NCBI RefSeq assembly: GCF_003122215.1
Contig: NZ_QEYD01000005.1
Span: 186,001-250,000, forward strand
Origin: Pararhodobacter marinus
GTDB lineage: Bacteria > Pseudomonadota > Alphaproteobacteria > Rhodobacterales > Rhodobacteraceae
Length of the DNA: 64,000 nucleotides
Reading direction: 5' to 3'
Shown here: positions 19,145 to 27,072 of the stretch, piece after piece
How the letters are laid out: every line of letters starts with the position of its first letter
How positions within the stretch are numbered: position 1 is the first letter of the stretch
Notes under the pieces: generated by a model
Seen by the model: only the letters and a program-made list of their open reading frames with translations
Databases searched by the model: none
Told to the model about the DNA's origin: nothing
Program-made: the position numbers and the translations under genes

Positions 19145-19921
19145 ATGCTGTCCTATCAGCACCTCTATCACGCCGGCAATCTGGCGGATGTCCACAAGCA
19201 CGCGCTGCTCGCGTGGGTGCTGGATTATCTGACCGCCAAGGACAAGCCGCTTACCTATATCGAAAGCCATGCCGGGCGCGGGCTTTATGACCTGTCGGCG
19301 CCCGAAGCGGTGAAAACCGGCGAGGCGGCGCAGGGGATCGGGCGGCTGGAAGCGCGGATCGACCCCGATCACCCCTATCGCAGGATCCTCGAGCGCGTGC
19401 GGCTGGCGCGCGGGGCGGATGCCTATCCCGGCTCGCCGATGATCGCCGCGCTCAGCCTGCGCGACAGCGATTCGGTCCATCTGGCCGAGGCGCATCCGCA
19501 GGAACACGCGGCCCTGGCGCAGGCAATGGCGGAATTGCCGGTGCGGGTGCACAAGGCCGACGGGTTCGCCAAGATCCAGGAACTGACGCCGCCGATGCCC
19601 CGGCGCGGGCTGTTGCTGGTCGATCCTTCCTACGAGACGGCCGAAGATTACGACCGCATGCCCAAATTCTTCGCGCAGGTCGCGCGGAAGTGGAATGTGG
19701 GTATCCTGATGCTGTGGTATCCGATCCTGACCGATGCCCGTCACCGGGCGATGGTCGCCTCGCTGGTGACGGCGCATCCGGGCGCGTTGTGCCACGAGGT
19801 TCGCTTTCCGCCCGCGCGCGACGGCCACCGGATGGTCGGTTCGGGGTTGTTCGTGATCAACCCGCCCTGGGGCATGGCCGAAGAGGCCGCGCGGCTGGGC
19901 CGTTTGTTCGACGCCCTTTAG
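19145..19921 (+). CDS. rlmJ: 23S rRNA (adenine(2030)-N6)-methyltransferase RlmJ
   Basis: A 258-residue methyltransferase starting MLSYQHLYHAGNLADVHKHA, diagnostic of the RlmJ/ComJ family. A YPGSP segment follows. The catalytic motif is LLVDPSYE (the DPPY-type motif, here DPSY). It methylates A2030 of 23S rRNA. It begins 18 bp after irr, so the two genes are probably co-transcribed. Confidence 0.95.
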   Translation: MLSYQHLYHAGNLADVHKHALLAWVLDYLTAKDKPLTYIESHAGRGLYDLSAPEAVKTGEAAQGIGRLEARIDPDHPYRRILERVRLARGADAYPGSPMIAALSLRDSDSVHLAEAHPQEHAALAQAMAELPVRVHKADGFAKIQELTPPMPRRGLLLVDPSYETAEDYDRMPKFFAQVARKWNVGILMLWYPILTDARHRAMVASLVTAHPGALCHEVRFPPARDGHRMVGSGLFVINPPWGMAEEAARLGRLFDAL

Positions 19922-20002
19922 GCGATCGCGGACGGGAGCCTTTTGGCTCCGCCGCGCGCCTAAGCCTTGCGATGCGGCGCGTGCGGGGCTATTGGCCGCG
20001 CC

Positions 20003-20737
20003 ATGAGCGACGAGAACCCGAAACCCGACCTGCCGCCGCATCCCGCGCTGGCCGCCCTGCGCACCAACCGCAATTTCTATGGCCGCGTGCATGGCAAGAC
20101 CCTGCGACCGGCGCAGCGGCGCTACCTGTCCGAGGACCTGCCCGCGCTGCGGCTGCGCGGCGTGTCCATCGACGAAAATCCCGAACGGGAAAAGCTGGAC
20201 CTGCAGGCGGCGTTGCCGGGGGACGGGCCGCTCTGGCTGGAAGTGGGTTTCGGCGGCGGCGAGCACATGGTGCACATGGCCCATGCCAATCCGCAGGTCC
20301 GCTACATCGGCTGCGAGCCTTTCGTCAACGGCGTGGCGATGGCGCTTTATCAGCTGCGCGAGACGCCCTGTCCGAACCTCAAACTGCATCCCGGCGATGT
20401 GCGCGACCTGTTCGACGTGCTGCCCGGGACGGTGCTGGACAAGGTGTTCCTGAACTACCCCGATCCCTGGCCCAAGGCGCGCCATTACCGCCGCCGCTTC
20501 GTGACGCCCGAGCATCTGGAGCCGCTGTTCCGCGCCTGCAAACCGGGCGCCGAGTTCCGCGTGGCCACCGATATTCCCGATTATGCCCGCCAGACGCTGG
20601 AAGAAGTGCCGCAGGCGGGTTTCGTTCTGGAGCGCGACACGGGCGAGCCCTGGGCCGACTGGTATTCCACGCGCTACGAGCAGAAGGCGCTGCGCGAGGG
20701 GCGCGTGCCGCACTACATGACGTTCCGCAAGCCCTGA
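20003..20737 (+). CDS. trmB: tRNA (guanine-N7-)-methyltransferase TrmB
   Basis: A 244-residue class I methyltransferase forming m7G46 in tRNA. The N-terminus contains NFYGRVHGKTL. The SAM-binding glycine-rich motif is LEVGFGGGEHMVHMA. The TrmB signature FLNYPDPWPKARHYRRRF is clear. The ATG was chosen 12 codons into the open frame. Often follows metK in Rhodobacteraceae; here fabA, irr and rlmJ lie between. Confidence 0.96.
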   Translation: MSDENPKPDLPPHPALAALRTNRNFYGRVHGKTLRPAQRRYLSEDLPALRLRGVSIDENPEREKLDLQAALPGDGPLWLEVGFGGGEHMVHMAHANPQVRYIGCEPFVNGVAMALYQLRETPCPNLKLHPGDVRDLFDVLPGTVLDKVFLNYPDPWPKARHYRRRFVTPEHLEPLFRACKPGAEFRVATDIPDYARQTLEEVPQAGFVLERDTGEPWADWYSTRYEQKALREGRVPHYMTFRKP

Positions 20738-20772
20738 CAGGGTGGCAGGGGAGGGCGCTTGTGGCCAGCGTA

Positions 20773-20837
20773 GCAGGGGGGCGCTGCCCCCCTCGGCCTG
20801 CGGCCTCACCCCCCGGGATATTTGCGGAACAAAGATG
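20773..20837 (+). repeat. Intergenic repeat, copy 3
   Basis: Hairpin GGGGGGCGCTGCCCCCC, then TCGGCCTGCGGCCTCACC and CCCCGGGATATTTGCGGAACAAAGATG. It is nearly identical to the copy at 30945-31005 and lies after trmB, between trmB and a convergent small gene. Confidence 0.85.
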
Positions 20838-20870
20838 CGCTCAGGGCTGGGCGGGTCGGGGCCGGGCGGC

Positions 20871-21188
20871 TCAGGGCAGGGCGGTCGTGCTGAAGGGGGC
20901 GCCGCCCTCGGGGCGGTAGAGCAGGATCTCGCCGTCCTCGGTCACCACGACCAGCCAGTCGCGCGCGAAGGTCACGGCGGCGGGGGCGGCGCCCTCGGGC
21001 AGGATCACGCTGTCGGGAAGCGCGGGCAGCGGGGCCGGTCCGCCCAGCCGCGTGACAAGCAGGCCGACGATGGTTAGAAGCCCGAGGATCATCACCACCG
21101 TCAGCGTGGTGACGAGAATTTTCAGGAAACGCAGATCCACGGGGAGCGCTGGCGTGTCGTCATCGGAAGGCTTTTCACCGGAAGACAT
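20871..21188 (-). CDS. Small single-pass membrane protein (DUF6476-like)
   Basis: A 105-residue protein with an N-terminal cytosolic part, one transmembrane helix (about residues 27-49, ILVTTLTVVMILGLLTIVGL) and a periplasmic tail of about 55 residues. The tail reads like part of a beta-propeller blade (FARDWLVVVTEDGEILLYRP). Similar short proteins sit divergently from rluD in other Rhodobacteraceae; the function is unknown. Its ATG and the rluD ATG overlap on the palindrome CATG at 21186-21189. Confidence 0.7.
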   Translation of the reverse strand: MSSGEKPSDDDTPALPVDLRFLKILVTTLTVVMILGLLTIVGLLVTRLGGPAPLPALPDSVILPEGAAPAAVTFARDWLVVVTEDGEILLYRPEGGAPFSTTALP

Positions 21189-22218
21189 GGACGGGGAGTC
21201 CCTCGAGATCGTGGTCATCATCGGCGCGAACCCGCCTGACCGTCTTGATAAGGCGCTGGCCCGCGATGTGCCAGAGGCGGCATCGCTGTCGCGCTCGCGA
21301 CTGGCGAAGCTGATCGCCGAGGGCGCGGTGCGGCGTGGCGACGAGCTGCTGACCAATGCCAAGGCCCGCGTCGCTGAGGGCGATGCCATCGCCATCACCG
21401 TCGAGGCGGCGATAGAGCTGGACGCCCTGCCCGAGGATATCCCGTTATCCGTGGTTTACGAAGACGACGACCTGATCGTCATCGACAAGCCCGCCGGCAT
21501 GGTCGTGCATCCCGCACCTGGCACGCCGCGCGGCACGCTGGTCAACGCGCTCTTGCATCATTGCGGCGACACGCTGTCGGGGATCGGAGGGGCGAAGCGA
21601 CCGGGCATCGTGCACCGGATCGACAAGGACACGTCGGGGCTTCTGGTCGTGGCCAAGACGGACCGCGCGCATCACGGGCTGGCCGCGCAATTCGAGGCGC
21701 ATTCGGTCGAGCGGGCCTATCAGGCGCTGGTCTACGGCATTCCCGATGCCGGCGATCCCCGGCTCAAGGGCGTCAGGGGCACCAGCTTCGAGCCGGGCGG
21801 CGTGCTGAAGATCCAGACCCGGCTGGACCGGCACCGGCACGAACGACAGAAACAGGCCGTGTTCTTCGACCGGGGCCGCCATGCGGTGACGCGCGCGCGG
21901 GTTCTGCAGAGCTTCGGCACCCCGCCGCAGGTGGCGCTGATGGAATGCCGTCTGGAAACCGGGCGGACGCACCAGATCCGCGTGCACATGGCGCATGTGG
22001 GCCACGGGCTGGTTGGCGATCCGGTCTATGGCGGGCGGCGCAAGCCCTCGGCTGCGGCGCTTCCAAAGGGCGGCGCCGAGGCGATTGCCGGTTTCCCGCG
22101 CCAGGCGCTTCATGCCGCGACGCTGGGGTTCGAGCACCCGGCAAGCAAAGAGCGGCTGACCTTCCGGTCGCCGCTCCCCGTGGATTTCAGCGATTTGATC
22201 GCGGCGCTGGGCGGCTGA
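21187..22218 (+). CDS. rluD: Ribosomal large subunit pseudouridine synthase (RluD family)
   Basis: A 343-residue protein with an N-terminal S4 RNA-binding domain (RLDKALARDVPEAASLSRSRL) and a pseudouridine synthase domain. The catalytic Asp is in HRIDKDTSGLLVVAK, and VVHPAPG and RTHQIRVHMAHVGHGL also match the family. It modifies U1911/1915/1917 of 23S rRNA if truly RluD. An alternative GTG start at 21211 would avoid the overlap with the divergent small gene. The stop codon abuts that of the convergent repeat-peptide gene. Confidence 0.93.
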   Translation: MDGESLEIVVIIGANPPDRLDKALARDVPEAASLSRSRLAKLIAEGAVRRGDELLTNAKARVAEGDAIAITVEAAIELDALPEDIPLSVVYEDDDLIVIDKPAGMVVHPAPGTPRGTLVNALLHHCGDTLSGIGGAKRPGIVHRIDKDTSGLLVVAKTDRAHHGLAAQFEAHSVERAYQALVYGIPDAGDPRLKGVRGTSFEPGGVLKIQTRLDRHRHERQKQAVFFDRGRHAVTRARVLQSFGTPPQVALMECRLETGRTHQIRVHMAHVGHGLVGDPVYGGRRKPSAAALPKGGAEAIAGFPRQALHAATLGFEHPASKERLTFRSPLPVDFSDLIAALGG

Positions 22219-22560
22219 TCAGCAGCGGCGCCCGCGATTGACCGGATCGGCATAGGCCCCGAGATCGCTGTCGGTGCAGACCCGGCGACCCCGGCCCCGA
22301 CCGACCGGATCGGCATAGGCGCCGACATCGCTGTCGGTGATCCCGCTGCGCCCGCGACCGCCGCCGACCGGGTCGGCATAAGCGCCGACATCGCTGTCGG
22401 TGATGCCCGAGCTGCGGATCGTCGTCGTCTCGACACAGCCGGCCAGCGCCGCGGTGCTGCCGAACGTGCCCAGCAGGAAGGCGCGGCGGCCGAAACCGCG
22501 GCTGGTGGTGATCTCGGCGTCGGTCAGCGTGGCTTTCTTGGACTTGGCTGCGTCTGACAT
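22219..22560 (-). CDS. Tat-signal lipoprotein with three 21-residue TDSD repeats (peptide A)
   Basis: A 113-residue protein not recognised as a named family. The N-terminal leader carries a twin-arginine motif (GRRAFLL, residues 24-30) and a lipobox LAGC (39-42), predicting a Tat-exported lipoprotein. The mature part is almost only three tandem 21-residue units (51-71, 72-92, 93-113) of the type SGITDSDVGAYADPVGRGRG. The last unit is diverged, with Cys95 and a terminal Cys113. Leader and repeats match the product of 22720-23043. Roles as a modified peptide or a Ca2+-binding repeat (D-x-D-x-G-x-x-x-D) are both possible. Confidence 0.72.
   Translation of the reverse strand: MSDAAKSKKATLTDAEITTSRGFGRRAFLLGTFGSTAALAGCVETTTIRSSGITDSDVGAYADPVGGGRGRSGITDSDVGAYADPVGRGRGRRVCTDSDLGAYADPVNRGRRC
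22222..22410 (-). repeat. Three tandem 63-bp coding repeats in peptide A
   Basis: Each 63-bp unit encodes one 21-residue repeat. The units are close at DNA level (recurring GACCGGATCGGCATAGGC and ATCGCTGTCGGTGAT segments on the plus strand). This indicates recent in-frame duplication. They are contiguous, without spacers. Confidence 0.9.
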
Positions 22561-22669
22561 GTGTTTACTCTCAATAATGTGTTTCAAGATGGTAACTTTG
22601 GCGGGGAAACCCTTTTGCGTCAAGCCTTTCGCGAAGCCCGGGGGCCGGGGCGCGGGGCCTCTGAAAGCG

Positions 22670-22694
22670 AAACGGACCCGCAGGGGGTCCGTTT
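22670..22694 (-). terminator. Hairpin between the two repeat-peptide genes
   Basis: A perfect 10-bp inverted repeat, AAACGGACCC/GGGTCCGTTT with a 5-base loop, lies 25 bp downstream of peptide B. On the minus strand the hairpin ends in GTTTCGCTTTC, a weak U-rich tail. Probably a terminator separating peptide B from peptide A. Confidence 0.65.
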
Positions 22695-22719
22695 GCCGTT
22701 TGCCATGGGAAGGCGGCGG

Positions 22720-23043
22720 TCAGTCGGTGCCGCCGCGCCCCTGTCCGGCCTGGTCGTAGACCGAGCCATTGTCCGAATCGGTGATCCCCGACGAGCGCCC
22801 GCCCGACCCCCGGCCCCGGCCGGCGGCATCGGCATAGGAGCCGTCGTCATTGTCGGTGAGGCCGGAATAGCCGCGACCGGCCGGATCGGACGGATCGCTG
22901 TCCGAAGCCGCCAGAGCCGCCGTCGCCACCAGCGCGCCGCCGCCGAACGCCCCCAGGAGCAGCGAGCGCCGACCGATCCCGCGACGGGTGGTGATGTCAT
23001 CGTCCTTCAGGGTCTTGCGGTCTTTCTTCGGCGTATCTGTCAT
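22720..23043 (-). CDS. Tat-signal protein with TDSD/TDND repeats (peptide B)
   Basis: A 107-residue paralogue of peptide A. The leaders match (TLKDDDITTRRGIGRRSLLLG against TLTDAEITTSRGFGRRAFLLG). It has a Tat-type RRSLLL motif and a signal peptidase I-like end (TAALAAS, 41-47) in place of a lipobox. The exported part has two clear repeats, SGLTDNDDGSYADAAGRGRG (60-79) and SGITDSDNGSVYDQAGQGRG (85-104). A degenerate first unit, SDSDPSDPAGRG, precedes them. It contains no Cys. It is divergent from the JmjC-type oxygenase gene (128-bp gap). Confidence 0.72.
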   Translation of the reverse strand: MTDTPKKDRKTLKDDDITTRRGIGRRSLLLGAFGGGALVATAALAASDSDPSDPAGRGYSGLTDNDDGSYADAAGRGRGSGGRSSGITDSDNGSVYDQAGQGRGGTD

Positions 23044-23171
23044 TTCACTGGTCCTGTGGGAATTGTTGTATCACTGTAGGATGGAATGCTTCTAATGTTC
23101 CCACGTTGGGTCAACTTCGTTCGCCGGTCAACGAGTCTGTTCAGAAAACCGGCATAAAAAGTGAGTTCGCG

Positions 23172-24368
23172 ATGAAAGATAATACCGACGTCCCCGCGCT
23201 TATGGATTTCCAGAGGGCGATCGCGCCGATCGCGCCCGACACGTTTTTCGCCGAGTATTTCGAAAAGACGCATCTGGTGATCCGCCGGGACGATCCCGAC
23301 TATTACACGCGCGTGCTGTCGCTGGCCGATATCGATCAGGTCCTCACGCAGATGCAGATCCCCGGCGACGAGCTGAACCTCGTGCAGAAGGACCGCACGA
23401 TCACCAAAGACGATTACGTCAACGCCGCGGGTTTCGCGGATCCCGTGCGGATGGTGAAGACGTTTGCCGAAGGCGCGACGATCGTCATGCCGGGTCTGCA
23501 AAAGCGCCTGCCCAAGCTGGCCGCCTATTGCCGCTCGCTCGAGACGGTCTTCAGTTGCGATCTGCAGACCAACATCTATTTCACGCCGCCCGACGCGCAG
23601 GGCTTCAAGACGCATTACGACAGCCATGACGTGATCGTCCTGCAGATCGCCGGATCGAAGACGTGGAACATCTACGAGAGCGACCTGCAATTGCCGTTGC
23701 GCAGCCAGGCCTTCTCGCCCGAAGGGTTCGAGCCGGGCAAGCTGATCGACACGTTCACGCTGCAGGCGGGCGATATGTGCTACGTGCCGCGCGGCGTGGT
23801 GCACGATGCGCGCGCCACCGAAGAGCTGTCCTTGCACATCACCACGGGGCTGCTGTCTCAGCGCTGGATCGAGCTGGTGGTGGATGCGGTCTCGCGGCTG
23901 GCGCTGAGCGATCTCGATTTCCGTCGCGCCGTGCCGCCGGGCTTTGCCAATGGCGATTTCGACCGCACCGATGCGGGCGAGACGCTGGCGGACCTGTTGC
24001 GCCGCGCCGCCGACCGGATCGACGCCGACGCCACGCTCGCCGCCGCGGCCGAGGATTATCGCGGGCGCAGGCTGCCCGTCGTTCCGGGCCAGCTGTTCCA
24101 GCAATTCAGCGCCGAGGCCATCGCGCCGGGGACGCGGATGCGCCGCCGGCCCGACCTGATCCACGCGATCGTCGAAACCGAGGACGAGGTCGCGCTGTCG
24201 GTCTATGGCACCGAGGTGGCCTTCCCGCTACATGTCGCCGAAACCCTGCGCGCGGCGTTGCAATCGGACGGGTTCGTCGTGGGCGAGTTGCCGGGCGATC
24301 TGGACGAGGCGGGGCAGGCGGTGCTGGCACGTCGGCTGGTGGGCGAGGGCGTGCTGTTCATCGGCTGA
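23172..24368 (+). CDS. JmjC/cupin-type Fe(II)/2-oxoglutarate oxygenase (RoxA/YcfD-like)
   Basis: A 398-residue Cupin_4/JmjC-fold protein. The iron ligands are His148 and Asp150 (THYDSHDV, H-x-D) and His211 (PRGVVHDARA). Lys163-Trp165 in GSKTWNIY is the usual 2-oxoglutarate-side strand. The C-terminal about 180 residues resemble the dimerisation/winged-helix part of ribosomal-protein hydroxylases such as E. coli RoxA, which hydroxylates Arg81 of uL16. A ribosomal substrate is thus possible. However, the gene is divergent from two Arg/Asp-rich repeat peptides, which are attractive alternative substrates. The ATG at 23172 was chosen by domain start. Confidence 0.85.
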   Translation: MKDNTDVPALMDFQRAIAPIAPDTFFAEYFEKTHLVIRRDDPDYYTRVLSLADIDQVLTQMQIPGDELNLVQKDRTITKDDYVNAAGFADPVRMVKTFAEGATIVMPGLQKRLPKLAAYCRSLETVFSCDLQTNIYFTPPDAQGFKTHYDSHDVIVLQIAGSKTWNIYESDLQLPLRSQAFSPEGFEPGKLIDTFTLQAGDMCYVPRGVVHDARATEELSLHITTGLLSQRWIELVVDAVSRLALSDLDFRRAVPPGFANGDFDRTDAGETLADLLRRAADRIDADATLAAAAEDYRGRRLPVVPGQLFQQFSAEAIAPGTRMRRRPDLIHAIVETEDEVALSVYGTEVAFPLHVAETLRAALQSDGFVVGELPGDLDEAGQAVLARRLVGEGVLFIG

Positions 24369-24435
24369 GAGCGGGTTAGATAAATGCCCGGGGCACGTCC
24401 CTAAGTCCGCCTCACAAGACCCGACGGAGACAAGG

Positions 24436-25869
24436 ATGGAAACCGGCGCGCTCGTGGCGATCACCGCCAGTGTGCATTACCTGCTGCAGGCCGGGACCAC
24501 GGTGCGCGCGCTGACCCGCCCCGGCCGCGACCCTGCCTCGCGGCTGGCCTGGGTGCTGGTGATCCTTTCGGTGCCGGCGCTGGGCGTGGCGCTGTATCTG
24601 CTTCTGGGCGAGGTCAGCCCGGGCCGCCGCCGGGCGCTGAGACTGCGCGACAGCCGCGCGGCGCTGCCCGTCACGGCGCCGGGCATCGGGCGCAGCGACC
24701 TGCCCGAGCAGGGCCGCGCGGCCTTTGCGCGGGCCGAGGCGGTGAACCGCTTCGCGACCCTGCCGGGCAACGAGGCCCGTCTTCTGGGCAACAGCGACGA
24801 GGCCGTCGACGCGCTGATCGCCGATATCGAGGCCGCGCGCGAGAGCGTCCATATCCTCGTCTATATCTGGCTGGAAGATCGCAACGGCACCCGGCTGGCC
24901 GAGGCGCTGATGCGCGCGGCCCGGCGCGGCGTCACCTGCCGGGCGATGGCGGACGGGCTGGGCTCGCGCCGGCTCCTGCGCTCGGACCTGTGGCGCGCGA
25001 TGGGGGCGGCGGGGGTGAAGACCGGTATCGCCTTCGATACAAGCTGGGCCTTCGCGCGGCTGGCGCTGGGCCGGGTCGATATCCGCAATCACCGCAAGAT
25101 CTTCGTCATCGACGGGCGCATCGCCCATATCGGCAGCCAGAATTGTGCCGATGCGGCCTTTCTGCCGAAAGCGAAATTCGCGCCCTGGGTCGATATCATG
25201 CTGCGCGTCGAAGGCCCGGTCGTGTGGCAGCAACAAGCGCTTTTTGCCGCCGACTGGATGGGGCAGGGCGGCGACGACATGGCGGCGCTTCTGAAGCACG
25301 CGCCGCCCTGCGCGCCGCAGGGCTTCCCGGCGCTGGTCTTCGGCACCGGCCCCGACCTGTCGCCCGGCGCCGTGCCCGACGTGGTGGGGCTGCTTCTGGC
25401 CGCGGCGCGCGACGAGGTGGTGATCTCGACGCCCTATTTCGTGCCCAATCCGGGGCTTGTCGAGCAATTGCGCGCAACCGCGATCCGGGGCGTCTCGGTC
25501 ACGCTCATCCTGCCCGCGCGCAACGATTCGCGCATGGTGGGCTGGGCCAGCCGCTCGTCCTGGCCCGCCTTGCTGGAGGCGGGTGTCGTGATCCGCGAAT
25601 ACCGGCCGGGACTTCTGCACGCCAAGACCTTCACCGTCGACGGCCGGCTGTCGCTGATCGGCTCGGCCAATCTCGACCGCCGCAGTTTCGAGCTGAATTT
25701 CGAGAATTCGCTGCTCATCGCGAATGAAGGCGTCACCGCGTCGATCCGCGCGCGGCAGGCCGAGTATGTCGCCAAGGCCCCGACCGTCAGCCCCGAAAGC
25801 GTCGCCAACTGGTCGCTGCCGCACCGGCTGCTTTGCAACGCGGCAGCGATGATCAGCCCGGTCCTGTGA
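24436..25869 (+). CDS. cls: Cardiolipin synthase (phospholipase D family)
   Basis: A 477-residue membrane enzyme that forms cardiolipin from phosphatidylglycerol. Two N-terminal membrane helices (about residues 5-22 and 37-56) are followed by two HKD motifs: NHRKIFVIDGRIAHIGSQN and HAKTFTVDGRLSLIGSAN. A GGAGACAAGG ribosome-binding region precedes the ATG. It starts 67 bp after the oxygenase gene and might share its transcript. Confidence 0.94.
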   Translation: METGALVAITASVHYLLQAGTTVRALTRPGRDPASRLAWVLVILSVPALGVALYLLLGEVSPGRRRALRLRDSRAALPVTAPGIGRSDLPEQGRAAFARAEAVNRFATLPGNEARLLGNSDEAVDALIADIEAARESVHILVYIWLEDRNGTRLAEALMRAARRGVTCRAMADGLGSRRLLRSDLWRAMGAAGVKTGIAFDTSWAFARLALGRVDIRNHRKIFVIDGRIAHIGSQNCADAAFLPKAKFAPWVDIMLRVEGPVVWQQQALFAADWMGQGGDDMAALLKHAPPCAPQGFPALVFGTGPDLSPGAVPDVVGLLLAAARDEVVISTPYFVPNPGLVEQLRATAIRGVSVTLILPARNDSRMVGWASRSSWPALLEAGVVIREYRPGLLHAKTFTVDGRLSLIGSANLDRRSFELNFENSLLIANEGVTASIRARQAEYVAKAPTVSPESVANWSLPHRLLCNAAAMISPVL

Positions 25870-25904
25870 CCGGCGGGCGCGCCCCGCGGGCCAGGAACCT
25901 TCCG

Positions 25905-25933
25905 CTTGAAAGGGCGTTTGCGCGTCCCTAGAT
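25905..25933 (+). promoter_or_regulatory. Heat-shock (sigma-32-like) promoter before rpoH
   Basis: CTTGAAA (25905-25911) is a perfect sigma-32 -35 element. After 14 bp comes CCCTAGAT (25926-25933), close to the CCCATnT type of -10 element. It lies 70 bp before the rpoH GTG start and suggests autoregulation or control by another RpoH. Confidence 0.5.
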
Positions 25934-26003
25934 AAAAAATCCGACGGAAAGCGGGATGTCTCCCGTATGATCCGTAGAGCGTCCTGAAAGGAGAACACAC
26001 CCG

Positions 26004-26894
26004 GTGGCCGATTACACCAGCCTTCCCGCCCCCAGCCCCGAACAGGGGATGAACCGGTATCTGCAAGAGATCCGGCGCTTCCCGATGCTGGAGCCGGAAG
26101 AGGAATACATGCTGGCCAAGCGCTGGGTGGACCATCAGGACACGGGCGCCGCGCACAAGCTGGTGACCTCGCATCTGCGGCTCGCGGCCAAGATCGCCAT
26201 GGGTTATCGCGGCTATGGCCTGCCGCAAGCCGAGGTGATCTCCGAGGCCAATGTGGGCCTGATGCAGGCCGTGAAGCGCTTCGATCCCGAGAAAGGCTTC
26301 CGGCTGGCCACCTACGCGATGTGGTGGATCCGCGCCTCGATCCAGGAATACATCCTGCGGTCCTGGTCGATGGTGAAGCTGGGCACGACCTCGGCGCAGA
26401 AGAAGCTGTTCTTCAACCTGCGCAAGGCCAAGGCCCGGATCGGCGCCATCGAAGAGGGCGATTTGCGCCCCGAGAACGTGAAGCAACTGGCCGAGGACCT
26501 GTCCGTCACCGAGCAGGAGGTGGTCGACATGAACCGCCGGCTTGCGGGGTCGGACGCGTCGCTCAACGTGACGGTCGGCGGCGAAGAGGGGTCGGCCTCG
26601 TGGCAGGACTGGCTCGAGGATACCGATGCCGATCAGGCCAACGATTATGCCGAGCGGGACGAGTTCGAGGCCCGGCAGGCCATGCTGATGGAGGCGATGG
26701 ACGTGCTCAACGAGCGCGAGCGCGACATCCTGACCGAGCGCCGGCTTGCCGAGCCGCCGGTGACGCTGGAAGACCTGAGCGGGAAGTACAACGTCTCGCG
26801 CGAGCGGATCCGCCAGATCGAGGTGCGCGCTTTCGAGAAGCTGCAGGCGCGGATGAAAGAAATCGCGCAGGAAAAGGGCATGATCCCGGCGTGA
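26004..26894 (+). CDS. rpoH: RNA polymerase heat-shock sigma factor RpoH
   Basis: A 296-residue sigma-32. Region 2 contains HLRLAAKIAMGYRGYGLP and FRLATYAMWWIRASIQEYILRSWSMVK. The RpoH box is seen as TTSAQKKLFFNLRK. Region 4 is YNVSRERIRQIEVRAFEKLQ. The GTG start has AAAGGAG 10 bp upstream. Many Rhodobacterales have two RpoH paralogues with partly different promoters; which one this is cannot be decided here. Confidence 0.96.
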   Translation: MADYTSLPAPSPEQGMNRYLQEIRRFPMLEPEEEYMLAKRWVDHQDTGAAHKLVTSHLRLAAKIAMGYRGYGLPQAEVISEANVGLMQAVKRFDPEKGFRLATYAMWWIRASIQEYILRSWSMVKLGTTSAQKKLFFNLRKAKARIGAIEEGDLRPENVKQLAEDLSVTEQEVVDMNRRLAGSDASLNVTVGGEEGSASWQDWLEDTDADQANDYAERDEFEARQAMLMEAMDVLNERERDILTERRLAEPPVTLEDLSGKYNVSRERIRQIEVRAFEKLQARMKEIAQEKGMIPA

Positions 26895-26900
26895 CGCAGC

Positions 26901-27061
26901 GGTGCGTGCAGAGCACACACCCTACAGCGTTGCACCAGGCGGGCTGGCGATCGCGATTCGCGGGACCGGGCCGGCGCCCTGCGCTTCTGGCGGGCGTTGG
27001 ACTTCGCGCGCCCGGTGGATCCCGCAGGGCGCGGCTGTAGGGTGCGTGCTTTGCACGCACC
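26901..27061. repeat. REPIN: two inverted GTAG-REP elements
   Basis: The right REP is GTAG plus GGTGCGTGC-TTT-GCACGCACC (27037-27061). The left is its reverse complement (26901-26925), with two changes. Both tetranucleotide tails face inwards around a 111-bp GC-rich core. This is the classical REPIN layout mobilised in trans by REP-associated tyrosine transposases (RAYT). It fills the gap between the convergent rpoH and lysE-type genes. Confidence 0.85.
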
Positions 27062-27072
27062 ATTCCGTCCCG

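Noticed and set aside
18422-20809. A 795-codon minus-strand open frame over irr, rlmJ and trmB
   Set aside because: Composition is shadow-like (Arg/Gln/His-rich) and it covers three well-supported plus-strand genes.
22222-22410. CRISPR-like direct repeats
   Set aside because: The units are contiguous, in frame and encode a 21-residue protein repeat; there are no spacers and no cas genes.
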